Shown one piece after another: positions 49,250 to 58,098 of a stretch of 64,000 nucleotides of DNA. The position numbers were made by a program, and so were the translations under genes. Where the stretch lies: positions 1 through 64,000 of the forward strand of contig WGNV01000010.1 in the NCBI GenBank assembly GCA_016124375.1, written 5' to 3'. Numbering within the stretch: the first letter of the stretch is position 1; each line of letters opens with the position of its first letter. Under the pieces are notes generated by a model. It had not been told where the DNA came from and did not search any database. It saw only the letters and a program-made list of their open reading frames with translations. The DNA comes from Tepidisphaera sp. (GTDB lineage Bacteria; Planctomycetota; Phycisphaerae; Phycisphaerales; UBA1924).

Positions 49250-51040
49250 CTACCCCTTCCCCTTCACCCGCACCACCACCAGCGTCATGTCATCGGGCCT
49301 GGCCGCCAGGCCTGCGAACTGCCGCAGATCCCACTGGATCCGCTCCACGATCTCGTTGGCGCTCGCCTCGGGCTTTTCGCCCAGGTACCGCGTGATCGAG
49401 TCGCGCACCCTTCGCTTCCCGTAGCGCTCGCCCGCAAAGTTCGTGGCGTCGCAGAGCCCGTCGGTGTATCCGACGAACACGTCGTTGGGCTTGATGTCAA
49501 AGACCGCCCGCTGGTACCGCTGGCTCGGATCGATCCCGACCACCATCCCGCCGACCGTCAGCTCGATCACCTCGTAGACGCCGCTGTCGGCGTTGCGCCG
49601 CACGATCATCGGAGGCTCGTGCCCCGCCGAGCAATACGTGAGCCGCCACTTCGCCGGGTCGATCACCCCGTACCAAAGGCTCGCGAACTCGTAATCCCTC
49701 GTATCGCGGCACAGCGCCTGGTTCACCCGCCGAACGACCTCGTCCAGGTCGTATACCTCCTGCGCATGGGCCCGCAAGGACGACCTGACCGACGCCATCA
49801 AGAGTGCCGCGGCGATCCCCTTGCCCACCACATCGCCAACGACGACGCCCAGGTGCCCCGAAAGCTCGATGAAGTCGTAAAAGTCCCCGCCCAGTTCAAA
49901 ACTTGGCACATAGCGTGCCGCCACATCCAGTTGCGGCACGTTGGGCACGCCCCGGGGCAGCATCCGCCGCTGCACGTCTGCCGCGAGCTCCAACTGGCGT
50001 TGCACCCGCTGCTCTTCCTGCTCAAACCGCAGCAGGCGCGTCTGCTCCAGCGCCGCCGCCGCCTGATGCGCGAGGGACGCCAGCAGGCGTTTCTCATGGT
50101 CTTCGAAAGTGCGCACATGGCGTGAGTAGAGACGCATCACGCCCAGCGTGCGGGCGTTGAACGTGAGCCCGCAATGGATCGCCGCGGCCAGGCCCTCGGC
50201 CTGGGCCTCGGCTTTCAGCGCCACCCGCGTATCGGCCTGCAAGTCGGGAATCACCACCATGTGCCCCGCGATCACCAGGCGATCAAAGATCCGATCGACG
50301 CCCAGGGGCCTGGGGTTGTTGAGCCACGTGGGGGACAGCCCGCGGTGGGCCGCGTGCCTCACGTCTTCTTCCAGTGCCGCGATTCCGCCGTCGGGATTCT
50401 CCTGGAACAGCACGATCGACCCCGCGTCCAGCCCGAGCACATCAAGCGCCGAATCCAGCGCCACCTGGACGACGCGCTCGGGCCCGGCCGCCCGCACCAG
50501 CAGCGAGCTCATCTTGATGAGCGCCGCGATCTCGCGCAGGCGGTGCCGCAGCTCAAGTTCGTGCTGGCAAAGTTCCTCCACGGTTCCCGCCAGCAACCCC
50601 AGCACCGCCTGCAGGCGCTGCCGGGCCGCTGCGTCTAGAGGCTGGTCGCCCGCGCCGATGGCAAACGCGCCGATCCGCGCCGGCCCGATCGTGAGCGGGA
50701 CGACTTCCTGTGCCGGCGTGCCCGGCTGCGCCACTTCCCACTGGCCTTTGCCCCGCGACACGATCACCCGCCCGAAGGCGTCGATCAGATCCACCCGCAC
50801 GCCTAGCAAGTCCGACAGCGAGGCGCACAGCGCCGCCAGCGAGCCGTCGGTCAGAAACTCGGTGATCGTGGTCGGGTGGTGAATCCCCGTCGCCTCGACG
50901 CCCGCCGGCGCCCGCCAGGGCGGCCCGCCCGCGGGGGCCGTTTCCCCCGCTGGCTGCTCGCGGGCGCCGCTCCCGCCGCCGGACGGCAGGATCTCGGCTG
51001 GCCGATTTCCCGGCTGCGACACCCCAGGCCCCGAACTCAT
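49250..51040 (-). CDS. GAF-domain SpoIIE/PP2C-type serine phosphatase
   Basis: This ATG (MSSGPGV) has GAGG seven bases upstream; earlier in-frame starts at 51079 (ATG) and 51112 (TTG) lack ribosome sites. A disordered Gly/Pro-rich N-terminus is followed by a sensor-like region (about 65-155; LSDLLGVRVDLIDAFGRVIVSRGK) and a GAF domain (about 165-315). A helical linker (QEEQRVQRQLELAADVQRRMLP) leads to the PP2C_SIG catalytic domain with GGDFYDFIEL, VVGDVVGKGIAAALLMA, SAGHEPPMIV and GYTDGLCDA carrying the metal-binding Asp residues. Likely dephosphorylates an anti-sigma-factor antagonist in a partner-switching pathway. Confidence 0.9.
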   Translation of the reverse strand: MSSGPGVSQPGNRPAEILPSGGGSGAREQPAGETAPAGGPPWRAPAGVEATGIHHPTTITEFLTDGSLAALCASLSDLLGVRVDLIDAFGRVIVSRGKGQWEVAQPGTPAQEVVPLTIGPARIGAFAIGAGDQPLDAAARQRLQAVLGLLAGTVEELCQHELELRHRLREIAALIKMSSLLVRAAGPERVVQVALDSALDVLGLDAGSIVLFQENPDGGIAALEEDVRHAAHRGLSPTWLNNPRPLGVDRIFDRLVIAGHMVVIPDLQADTRVALKAEAQAEGLAAAIHCGLTFNARTLGVMRLYSRHVRTFEDHEKRLLASLAHQAAAALEQTRLLRFEQEEQRVQRQLELAADVQRRMLPRGVPNVPQLDVAARYVPSFELGGDFYDFIELSGHLGVVVGDVVGKGIAAALLMASVRSSLRAHAQEVYDLDEVVRRVNQALCRDTRDYEFASLWYGVIDPAKWRLTYCSAGHEPPMIVRRNADSGVYEVIELTVGGMVVGIDPSQRYQRAVFDIKPNDVFVGYTDGLCDATNFAGERYGKRRVRDSITRYLGEKPEASANEIVERIQWDLRQFAGLAARPDDMTLVVVRVKGKG

Positions 51041-51128
51041 GGCGCCACCTCGCCCCGGTTCCTGGGGCGGCTGCGCCATAGTGAGGTTGTCGGCTCGGCG
51101 TGTGTCACTCAAGATGGTTGTACGCCGC

Positions 51129-53042
51129 CTACTTGCCCGGCGGCGTCGGCGCCGCCGGAATCGCCCGCAGATCCCGCCGCAGCCACACCGCCTCCAGCAC
51201 GTTCTGCAAGGGCTCGACCTGCCCGCCGCCGGCGGTCTGGAGCGCCCGCGATTCGGCCAGCCCGTCGCGCAGGGCGTCGGTATTTTCCAACTGATAGCCG
51301 ACGTACGCCAGCAGCAGCGTCACCTCGGGCCGCGCCGGCTGCGAGGCCGCCTTCGAGTTCTGGATCTGCTGGCGCAGGTCCACCATGATCAGCTTCATGC
51401 GATCGATCCTGGGCACGGCGTCACCCGTGAATCGCACCCCGATCACCTCCGGGTGGCTCGAGTACAGCGACCTGAGATTCACCGCCGCCGACAGGTAGAG
51501 CCCGGCGCCGAGCTCGGCGTTGATCCGCCCGACCAGCGAGGTCACGTCCCCGGGTCGCATGGCGGCCGCCGCGGCGAACCGCTCCTCGGAGTCAAAGTAC
51601 TTCCCCTCGCGCAGATACTTCTGCCCCTCGTACAGAAGCTGCCCATACAGGTCGCCCGGCTTGGGCTCGCCCGACAGATACTCGCTGAACGAAGGCGTCG
51701 CGGATTGCAGAATCGAGATCGTCTCGGGGTCGAGCCCTGAGCGTGCGGCCAGCAACTTCTCGGGTGTGTCCAGCCCCAGCGCCCGCTCCTGGGGCGTCGG
51801 CTCAATATCCTGCCCCGGGGCCGCCTTCGACACCGCCAGGGGCGGGCTTTCGAGCACCTTGCGCAGCTCCTGCACCCGGCGCTCCCATGGGGGCAGCTTC
51901 GCCAGCGCCGCCTGTTCCGCCGCGTCCGCCGCCGCGGCTTCCGGTGTCGTGTTGCCAAACCCGACCGGCGCCCCGCCCGGCGGCGAAACCGGGCTTGTGC
52001 CCGGCGCCTGATTTGGCGAGTTCGGGGAGTTCAGCGGGTTGGGATTTGCGGGCGTGGTCGCCGGCGAAGTCTGCGGCGTCGTCAGCGGCGCGCTCCCCGC
52101 GCCCGGCCCGCTTGCGTCACCAGCCTTGGGCGCTCCGCCTTTGTCCGGGGCGTTCTCGCCCGGTCGGGTCGGTGTGCCCTGATTGGGCGTTGTTGCCTTC
52201 GTGCCCGCCTCGCCCGCGCCTTTGGGCGGCGCGTTCACGCTCGTGTCGATGGGCGTCGAGTTGAGCTGGTCGCGCAAGCGGTCATACGCCGTGCGATACG
52301 CGCTGTCCGGCTTCGCCTGCGCCGAGGTGTCAATCGCGTTGGACGCGGCGCTGTTCGACGGATTCAGCCCCGCCCCTTCGCTGAACTGCTCGTCCGCGGT
52401 CTTGGCGAGGTTTGATCGCACCCCCAGCAGCGTCGAGGCCGTCAGTCTTTCCAGCCCCTGATCCGTCTGCTGATAGCCGATCAGGCTCGGGTTCAGCCCG
52501 CGCGTGCTCACGTACTCAGAGGTCGATCTCAGCGACCCCGGCGGCAGCGCATCCGAGGGCGACGACGGGCTCCGATTGCTGAACAACGGATTCGCCTGCC
52601 CCGACAGCACGCTCCCCGCCGACGCCGGCGGCGCACCCGCATCGCCGAAGCGGTTCACAAACGCGCTCGCCCGCGGCTGGTTGTTCCCGAGCGCATAGAT
52701 CGTCTGGAACGACAACGCGTCCGAGTTCCGAAACGTGTTGGTGTTCGAATAGCCGAACGAATCTCGCCGGAACGCGAACAGGCTGTCCGTCCCCAGCGTT
52801 CCGTGGAAGTCTCCCAGGCCTGAATACGGCGCTGTGATCTGAAGCGACTTGCCGCCCCCCACGTTGCCCGTCACCAGGGCGTTGCGCAGCCTCACTTCCT
52901 GTGCGAAGTCGGGCCTCGTGTACCCCGCTGAGCCGTTCGTCCGCAGGTCCTGCTGCAGGGGCCGGTCCAGCGCATTTTGCCCGAACGCTGGCGCCGCGCC
53001 CGCGGCCACAACAAGAGCCAAACACGTCATTCTCGTGCGCAT
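51129..53042 (-). CDS. secreted protein with disordered centre and TPR-like C-terminus
   Basis: AAGGAGG six bases before the ATG gives a confident start. 637 residues: signal peptide ends near PAFGQ. N-terminal region (30-230) rich in Asn/Ser/Gly. A proline/glycine/threonine-rich low-complexity linker follows (about 240-350; PNPLNSPNSPNQAPG). The C-terminal part (about 440-620) is helical, of the TPR type (LYGQLLYEGQKYLREGKYFDSEERFAAAAAM, LLLAYVGYQLENTDALRDGL). It is probably a periplasmic protein-interaction factor. Divergent from metG. Confidence 0.8.
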   Translation of the reverse strand: MRTRMTCLALVVAAGAAPAFGQNALDRPLQQDLRTNGSAGYTRPDFAQEVRLRNALVTGNVGGGKSLQITAPYSGLGDFHGTLGTDSLFAFRRDSFGYSNTNTFRNSDALSFQTIYALGNNQPRASAFVNRFGDAGAPPASAGSVLSGQANPLFSNRSPSSPSDALPPGSLRSTSEYVSTRGLNPSLIGYQQTDQGLERLTASTLLGVRSNLAKTADEQFSEGAGLNPSNSAASNAIDTSAQAKPDSAYRTAYDRLRDQLNSTPIDTSVNAPPKGAGEAGTKATTPNQGTPTRPGENAPDKGGAPKAGDASGPGAGSAPLTTPQTSPATTPANPNPLNSPNSPNQAPGTSPVSPPGGAPVGFGNTTPEAAAADAAEQAALAKLPPWERRVQELRKVLESPPLAVSKAAPGQDIEPTPQERALGLDTPEKLLAARSGLDPETISILQSATPSFSEYLSGEPKPGDLYGQLLYEGQKYLREGKYFDSEERFAAAAAMRPGDVTSLVGRINAELGAGLYLSAAVNLRSLYSSHPEVIGVRFTGDAVPRIDRMKLIMVDLRQQIQNSKAASQPARPEVTLLLAYVGYQLENTDALRDGLAESRALQTAGGGQVEPLQNVLEAVWLRRDLRAIPAAPTPPGK

Positions 53043-53186
53043 ACTCAGCCTCCTTGCGTAGCCGCCCTCAATAGTACGTTCGACGCCCCCGTCGCGGATC
53101 GGTGCCCTGCCCCCATTTTCCGCCATCCACGGCCCAGAATCGGGGTTTGGGCGGGTTTCGCCAAAGCCGCGGCGATAGACTTGCCC

Positions 53187-54854
53187 ATGACCACCCAGCC
53201 GTATTACCTGACCACGCCCATCTACTACGTGAACGATCGCCCGCACATCGGGCACTGCTACACCACGCTGGTCGCCGACGTCATGGCCCGATTCCAGCGC
53301 CTCTGGCGGGGCCAGACCCAGCCCGCCCCGACCGACCAGGCCAGCGTCTTCTTCCTGACCGGCACCGACGAGCACGCCGACAAGGTCGTGAAGAGTGCCG
53401 CCGAGCACGGCAAGGGCCCGCAGGAATGGGCCGACATCAACGCCGCCGAGTTCGTCAAGGCCTTCGCGTCGCTGGGCATCGCCAACGACGACTTCATCCG
53501 CACCTCCGAGCCCCGCCACAAGGACAAGGTGCCGGGGTACATCTCCCGCCTCATGGCCAGCGGCGACATCTACAAGGGCGAATACACCGGCTGGTACGAC
53601 GAAGGCCAGGAAGCCTACGTCCCCGAAAACGAAGCCCGTGAAAACGATTATAAGAGCAAAATAAGCAAGAAGCCGCTCGTGAAGCGCACCGAGGCATGTT
53701 ATTTCTTTCGCCTCGGCAAATACCAACAGCGCCTCCACCAGCACATCGAGCAGAACCCCGGCTTCGTCCAGCCCGATGCCCGCCGTCAAGAAGTCCTGGG
53801 CCGCCTGCGCCCGCCCGCCGAACTCTTCGATATCCCCGTCTCCCGCCCCGTCACCAATGACCCCGCCACCCAGTGGGGCGTCCGCGTGCCGGGCGACGAG
53901 GCCAACCGTGTCTACGTCTGGATCGACGCGCTCTTCAACTACCTGACCGTGGTGGATACGCCCGAGCGCCGCCGCCTGTGGCCCGCCGCCGTCCACCTCA
54001 TCGGCAAAGACATTCTCTGGTTCCACGCCGTCATCTGGCCCGCGTTGCTGATGGCCCTCAATGAACCCCTCCCAGGCACCATCTTCGGTCACGGCTGGTG
54101 GATCAGCGAAGGCGAGAAGATGTCCAAGAGCATGGGCAACTTCATCGACCTTGAGAAGCTGCACGAGTACGCCGCCAAGTTCGGGCTTGACGGCCTGCGC
54201 TGGTTCCTCGCGACGCAAGGCCCGCTCAGCGGCTCAGACGCCGACTTCAGCCACGCCCGCTTCGTCGAGGTCTACAACACCGACCTCGCCAACGCCGTGG
54301 GCAACTGCGTCAGCCGCGTCGGCAACATGGTGGAGAAGTATTTCGGGGGCTCGCTCCCCGCCAACGAGACGGTCGAACTCGTTGCCGATCCCGCCGCCGG
54401 CGCCACCATCATGCAGCCCCTCGCCACGCTCTACGACTGGAAACGCCTGAGCCAGGAAGCAGTGGGGGAGGTCGCCAAGAACATCGGCGCCGATGGCCAG
54501 CAAGGCTTCGACCCCGGGGCGGCTCTCCTCGCCGGCGCCAAACTCGTCCGCCACGTCGACGCCTTCATTGGCCTGACTCGCCCCTTCACCGTCGCCAAAC
54601 GCACCGACGACCAAAGTAAGCGAGCCCTCGCCGCCATCCTCTACCAGTGCGCCGAAACCCTGCGCGTGGCGAGCGTCATCTTGTCCCCCGCGCTCACGAC
54701 CAAAATCCCGCAACTCTGGCAAGCCTGGGGCTGCCAGCCGCCAGCGGGCACCACCCTCGCGAACCTCTGCGAGTGGGGCGGCCACCACGCCCTCAAGCCG
54801 GGCCAAAAGGTCGGCAAAGGCGAGATCCTGTACATGCGGGCCGATGGGGCCTGA
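53187..54854 (+). CDS. metG: methionyl-tRNA synthetase
   Basis: 555 residues. Class I motifs PHIGHCYTT (HIGH) near residue 20 and EKMSKSMGN (KMSKS) near 308, with TGTDEHADKV. The connective region GWYDEGQEAYVPENEA lacks the Cys knuckles of zinc-type MetRS, placing it in the zinc-free subgroup. The C-terminus carries the anticodon-binding helices (DADFSHARFVEVYNTDLANAVGN) and no EMAP-II tRNA-binding domain. Charges tRNA-Met for initiation and elongation. No clear ribosome site before this ATG, which is chosen because YYLTTPIYYVND follows directly. Confidence 0.95.
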   Translation: MTTQPYYLTTPIYYVNDRPHIGHCYTTLVADVMARFQRLWRGQTQPAPTDQASVFFLTGTDEHADKVVKSAAEHGKGPQEWADINAAEFVKAFASLGIANDDFIRTSEPRHKDKVPGYISRLMASGDIYKGEYTGWYDEGQEAYVPENEARENDYKSKISKKPLVKRTEACYFFRLGKYQQRLHQHIEQNPGFVQPDARRQEVLGRLRPPAELFDIPVSRPVTNDPATQWGVRVPGDEANRVYVWIDALFNYLTVVDTPERRRLWPAAVHLIGKDILWFHAVIWPALLMALNEPLPGTIFGHGWWISEGEKMSKSMGNFIDLEKLHEYAAKFGLDGLRWFLATQGPLSGSDADFSHARFVEVYNTDLANAVGNCVSRVGNMVEKYFGGSLPANETVELVADPAAGATIMQPLATLYDWKRLSQEAVGEVAKNIGADGQQGFDPGAALLAGAKLVRHVDAFIGLTRPFTVAKRTDDQSKRALAAILYQCAETLRVASVILSPALTTKIPQLWQAWGCQPPAGTTLANLCEWGGHHALKPGQKVGKGEILYMRADGA

Positions 54855-54929
54855 GCAGCCATCCGCCGTATTAACTTGCTTGCCTCGTGGCACAGGCGTC
54901 CCGCAGCGCTGTCTTGAACTTCTGGTTGG

Positions 54930-55009
54930 GACGCCGGACCTGAGTCTGCGAAGGTCCGGGTTTAACACCCACATCACCCGGAACTTCGCAAAGCCTCAGT
55001 TCCGGCGTC
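54930..55009. repeat. REP family A, inverted pair
   Basis: GACGCCGGACCTGAG ... AGGTCCGGG and CCCGGAACTTCGC ... AGTTCCGGCGTC. A diverged core marks it as a separate lineage from the RAYT-flanking copies. Confidence 0.8.
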
Positions 55010-55082
55010 AATATGAGGCGAATCTACATACATGGGTCTCGCCTGTAACTTTTCCACCCTTCACTCCGTCACTACAGCCTCT

Positions 55083-55106
55083 TGGGTGGCCCGGCGGCCC
55101 CGCCGG
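55083..55106. repeat. dispersed hairpin repeat, family C
   Basis: GGGTGGCCCGGCGGCCCCGC; stem CCGGCGG/CCGCCGG, matching 46759-46783. Confidence 0.6.
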
Positions 55107-55326
55107 CCATCCACCTCTTCCCGCCCTTCGCGAGCCGCGACAACCAGCCAAAGCCCGCACACCCTGTGATCCCAAGCAAATCACGAACGCCGCGCCTCCC
55201 CATGACCATTTCTCCTCCCGGCGAGAAATTCCTGAACCCTGCCGCACACTCGCCCGGTATCTCTCCCCGTCCGGGTAGCTGAGCCAAGGGTTCGTATTCA
55301 TTCCATTTTTTTCCCGGAGGCACATC

Positions 55327-57894
55327 ATGGTGTTCGCATCGGCACGAGAGTTCGTGCGGGTAACCGTCGCGCTCGCGGCTGCGATGGCCCTGCTCGCCGC
55401 CACGCCGAAGTCGTGCGGCCAAGCCTGTGGCGTTCAGCCGGGATTCGAGCCGGGTCTTACATATTCAACCACAAGCTATTCTCCCTCTTCGATTACGAGC
55501 ATGGACGTTCACGATGATGGCACAGGCCCGGCGCTCTATGTTGCGGAAGATAACTACGGACCGCTGGCCGGGTTCGGATCACGCACCGCAAATCTACCGG
55601 CAACGGGTCTGGCCCGACTCCGAAACGGCCGCTGGGAGCGGGTGCCGGGATATGCAGGACTCGCGCGACTCGTAAGAAGTCTGGATCTCGGCGCGAACCT
55701 GCCCGGCGGGCCTCAGTTGTATGTCTGGGGCGGAGACCAGCCAGGACAAGGTGGAGTGTCCACCATTGGCCTCCTCCGGTGGGATGGTTCCGCGTGGCAC
55801 ACGGTGCAATCTGTGAGCATCACCGGGGTCTCGATCGCAGCATTCGATGACGGTCTGGGCGGAGGACGCCAGCTTTATGTTGCGACCGATCGTGGGTCCG
55901 GCAACGACGTGCAGCGATGGAACGGTCATCAGTGGCAGACACTCCCGATGATGGGGCACTACGACAGTCAAGGAGTGTTTTCGATTGTCGATGACGGGTC
56001 GGGTCCCCGGTTGTATCTAGGTGGAATCGACTCGAACGATCAGCAGGTGGTCTCCAAGCTGCGCCGGTGGAACGGAGCACAGATGGAGGTGGTCGAGGTG
56101 CCGCCAGGGATCGAACCGATCGAGTCTGTAGAGGGGATTCTGGGGCCCGATGGACCCGAGCTGGTCGCGTGCGGCAGCTTCACCATCAACGGCCAGGCAA
56201 CCAGCTTGGCGACCCGCAAGCCCGACGGTACCTGGGTGAACCTGCATGTACCGCCGCAACCGCAGGGAACATACCGGTTTCCCATCCACATGCGCAAAGT
56301 GCACGAGCTAGATCAGGACCTGGTCTATGTCCTGGGGGCGCTCTCGCACCCGGGGAGTCAGGCGGTCAACGGGTACTACCGCTACGACGGCGTTTCAGTC
56401 ACGGAGCCCATGAGCACCTATGTCGGGCTTGCGGCTCAGACCGGCTATGCCTACTCACGCGATGTAACCGTGTTTGATGACGGTCGTGGCCCGGCACTCT
56501 GGGTTGGCGGGTGGCTTGGAGGGGCCGCGCAGCCATCAGCCACGCCCACCATCATTCCAGCCAACGGCGTATTCAGAGTGCCCTTGACCGGCAACGACGC
56601 GGGCCGGCCTCACGCGATCGGTAAGGGCATAGAGAGCTGGGCGGGCTCCACCGGCGCCTCAAATCCGCGGCTGCTGGTACAGAACATCCACTACCAAGGG
56701 AGAGATCAACTCGCGATCAGTGGCCCGGTTTTCGCTGTGGATGGGCGTCCGGCACAACAACTGGTGCTGTTTGACGGCCAGCATTGGACGGTGCAGCCCG
56801 CGCCATCGGCATGGGCATACTCATATCTACCGCTGGGTGTGGGGGTCCAAATCGCAAATGGCGCCGAGCGACTTGTATTTGGTCAATCTGGATTTGGCGG
56901 CGTGTCATACCTCTCGAATGATGGTGCGGTCCTCGTATCCGTGGGTCAACCTGGATTACCGGCGTTTGTCAGCGCTCTGGTGAACTTCGACGACGGGACT
57001 TCAGGCGGACCAACTCTTTACGCACTCGGCGCCGGCGTATGGCGGCTGGTTGAAGGTGGCTGGCAACGGATTTCGAGTGCGTACACCCCATCTTTTGTTG
57101 TGGGTGACCTCGGGCAGGGATCCCGACTGTTCGCGTCGATGAGCTTTGCGGATGGACCAGGCGTTGGAGTTTGGAATGGCACGTCATGGACTCGTCTTGG
57201 GCCGGCGGGTGGCTTTGCGAGCGTGCCGACTTCCCTTGTGGTACACGACGATGGCGCAGGCCCGCACCTGTACGCCGGGTTTGAGAGCACCGGAACGTTC
57301 GGTGGCGTCGCCGCGGCTCGCATCGCAAAGTTCGATGGATCAGGGTGGCAGCCCCTGGGCGCCGGCCTGACCGGCGGCCGCAACGCGGTACCTCTGGCGC
57401 TGGCAAGCTTTGATGACGGTACCGGACCTGCCCTGTATGCCGCAGGAGACTTCGCGACTGCGGGCGGTGTGGCCTGTCGAGGCTTTGCCCGCTGGCGCAG
57501 CGGAAGGTGGGAGCCGTACCTCGATATCAACCAAAGATCCGTAGATGGCTATTCCCTGTCAACGTTGAATCTGAATGTACTGGGAGACACGCTCTATCTC
57601 ACGGGTTTTTTCGCCGACACCGGCCTGCGCCCCGCGGGCGCGCCCACCAACACCGAGTCCAACGTCATCCAGGCCGCGAACATCCTGGCCATCCGCGCTT
57701 GCCCCCCCGCCTGCTTCCCCGACCTCAATAACGACGGCGTCACAGACCAGACCGATGTCGACTACCTCATCAACGCCGCGGCCGGCGGCGACAACCCCAC
57801 CCACGCCAACCTCGACCTCAACAACGACGGCGTCATCGATCAGGGCGACGTCGACGTCCTCATCAACGTCATTGCGGGCGCACCCTGCCAATAG
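55327..57894 (+). CDS. large secreted repeat protein with dockerin-type domain (tandem array member 1)
   Basis: GGAGG six bases before the ATG. 855 residues; signal peptide ends near KSCGQ, then CGVQPGFEPGL, a start shared by the whole array. About 11 repeats of 45-75 residues carry the core VHDDGTGPALYVAED and ARLRNGRWERV and are probably propeller-forming. The tail loops PDLNNDGVTDQTD and LDLNNDGVIDQGD end GAPCQ, differing from the GGxCP endings upstream. Codon choice shifts at about 57605: the repeat region is moderately GC-rich, the tail strongly C-ending. Most divergent of the array. Function unknown, probably surface-located binding. Confidence 0.85.
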   Translation: MVFASAREFVRVTVALAAAMALLAATPKSCGQACGVQPGFEPGLTYSTTSYSPSSITSMDVHDDGTGPALYVAEDNYGPLAGFGSRTANLPATGLARLRNGRWERVPGYAGLARLVRSLDLGANLPGGPQLYVWGGDQPGQGGVSTIGLLRWDGSAWHTVQSVSITGVSIAAFDDGLGGGRQLYVATDRGSGNDVQRWNGHQWQTLPMMGHYDSQGVFSIVDDGSGPRLYLGGIDSNDQQVVSKLRRWNGAQMEVVEVPPGIEPIESVEGILGPDGPELVACGSFTINGQATSLATRKPDGTWVNLHVPPQPQGTYRFPIHMRKVHELDQDLVYVLGALSHPGSQAVNGYYRYDGVSVTEPMSTYVGLAAQTGYAYSRDVTVFDDGRGPALWVGGWLGGAAQPSATPTIIPANGVFRVPLTGNDAGRPHAIGKGIESWAGSTGASNPRLLVQNIHYQGRDQLAISGPVFAVDGRPAQQLVLFDGQHWTVQPAPSAWAYSYLPLGVGVQIANGAERLVFGQSGFGGVSYLSNDGAVLVSVGQPGLPAFVSALVNFDDGTSGGPTLYALGAGVWRLVEGGWQRISSAYTPSFVVGDLGQGSRLFASMSFADGPGVGVWNGTSWTRLGPAGGFASVPTSLVVHDDGAGPHLYAGFESTGTFGGVAAARIAKFDGSGWQPLGAGLTGGRNAVPLALASFDDGTGPALYAAGDFATAGGVACRGFARWRSGRWEPYLDINQRSVDGYSLSTLNLNVLGDTLYLTGFFADTGLRPAGAPTNTESNVIQAANILAIRACPPACFPDLNNDGVTDQTDVDYLINAAAGGDNPTHANLDLNNDGVIDQGDVDVLINVIAGAPCQ

Positions 57895-57971
57895 ATCACG
57901 CTCGTCAGCCCTCTGACCAGCCACCAAACCCGGTCCTTCTTTTTCGCTAAGGTTGGGTCGTATCGCTGGCT

Positions 57972-58040
57972 TTGCGCGCGCTTTTCGCGCGATGCGCCAA
58001 ATTCACGCACACCTTCCTTGCCGCTCTGGTATATTACCAG
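57972..58040 (+). promoter_or_regulatory. conserved upstream element of the tandem array (copy 1)
   Basis: A 69-base block with TTGCGCGCGC, TTTCGCGCGATGCG, ACGCACAC and GGTATATT recurs at 60749-60816 at similar distance from the next gene. It ends in a palindrome CTGGTATATTACCAG (58026-58040). Conservation outside coding sequence suggests a promoter/operator. Confidence 0.6.
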
Positions 58041-58098
58041 GTGGTTATGGTCGGTTTCTTAGTCTTATTCAGCTGCTATTGCATGAAGGAGGCGTCAC

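Larger units (their letters stand above)
54855..55326. other. repeat-rich intergenic region
   Basis: About 470 bases, holding a half copy of REP family B (54887-54904), a REP family A pair (54930-55009), a family C hairpin (55083-55106) and then an unremarkable leader into the first gene of the tandem array. No gene supported. Confidence 0.75.
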
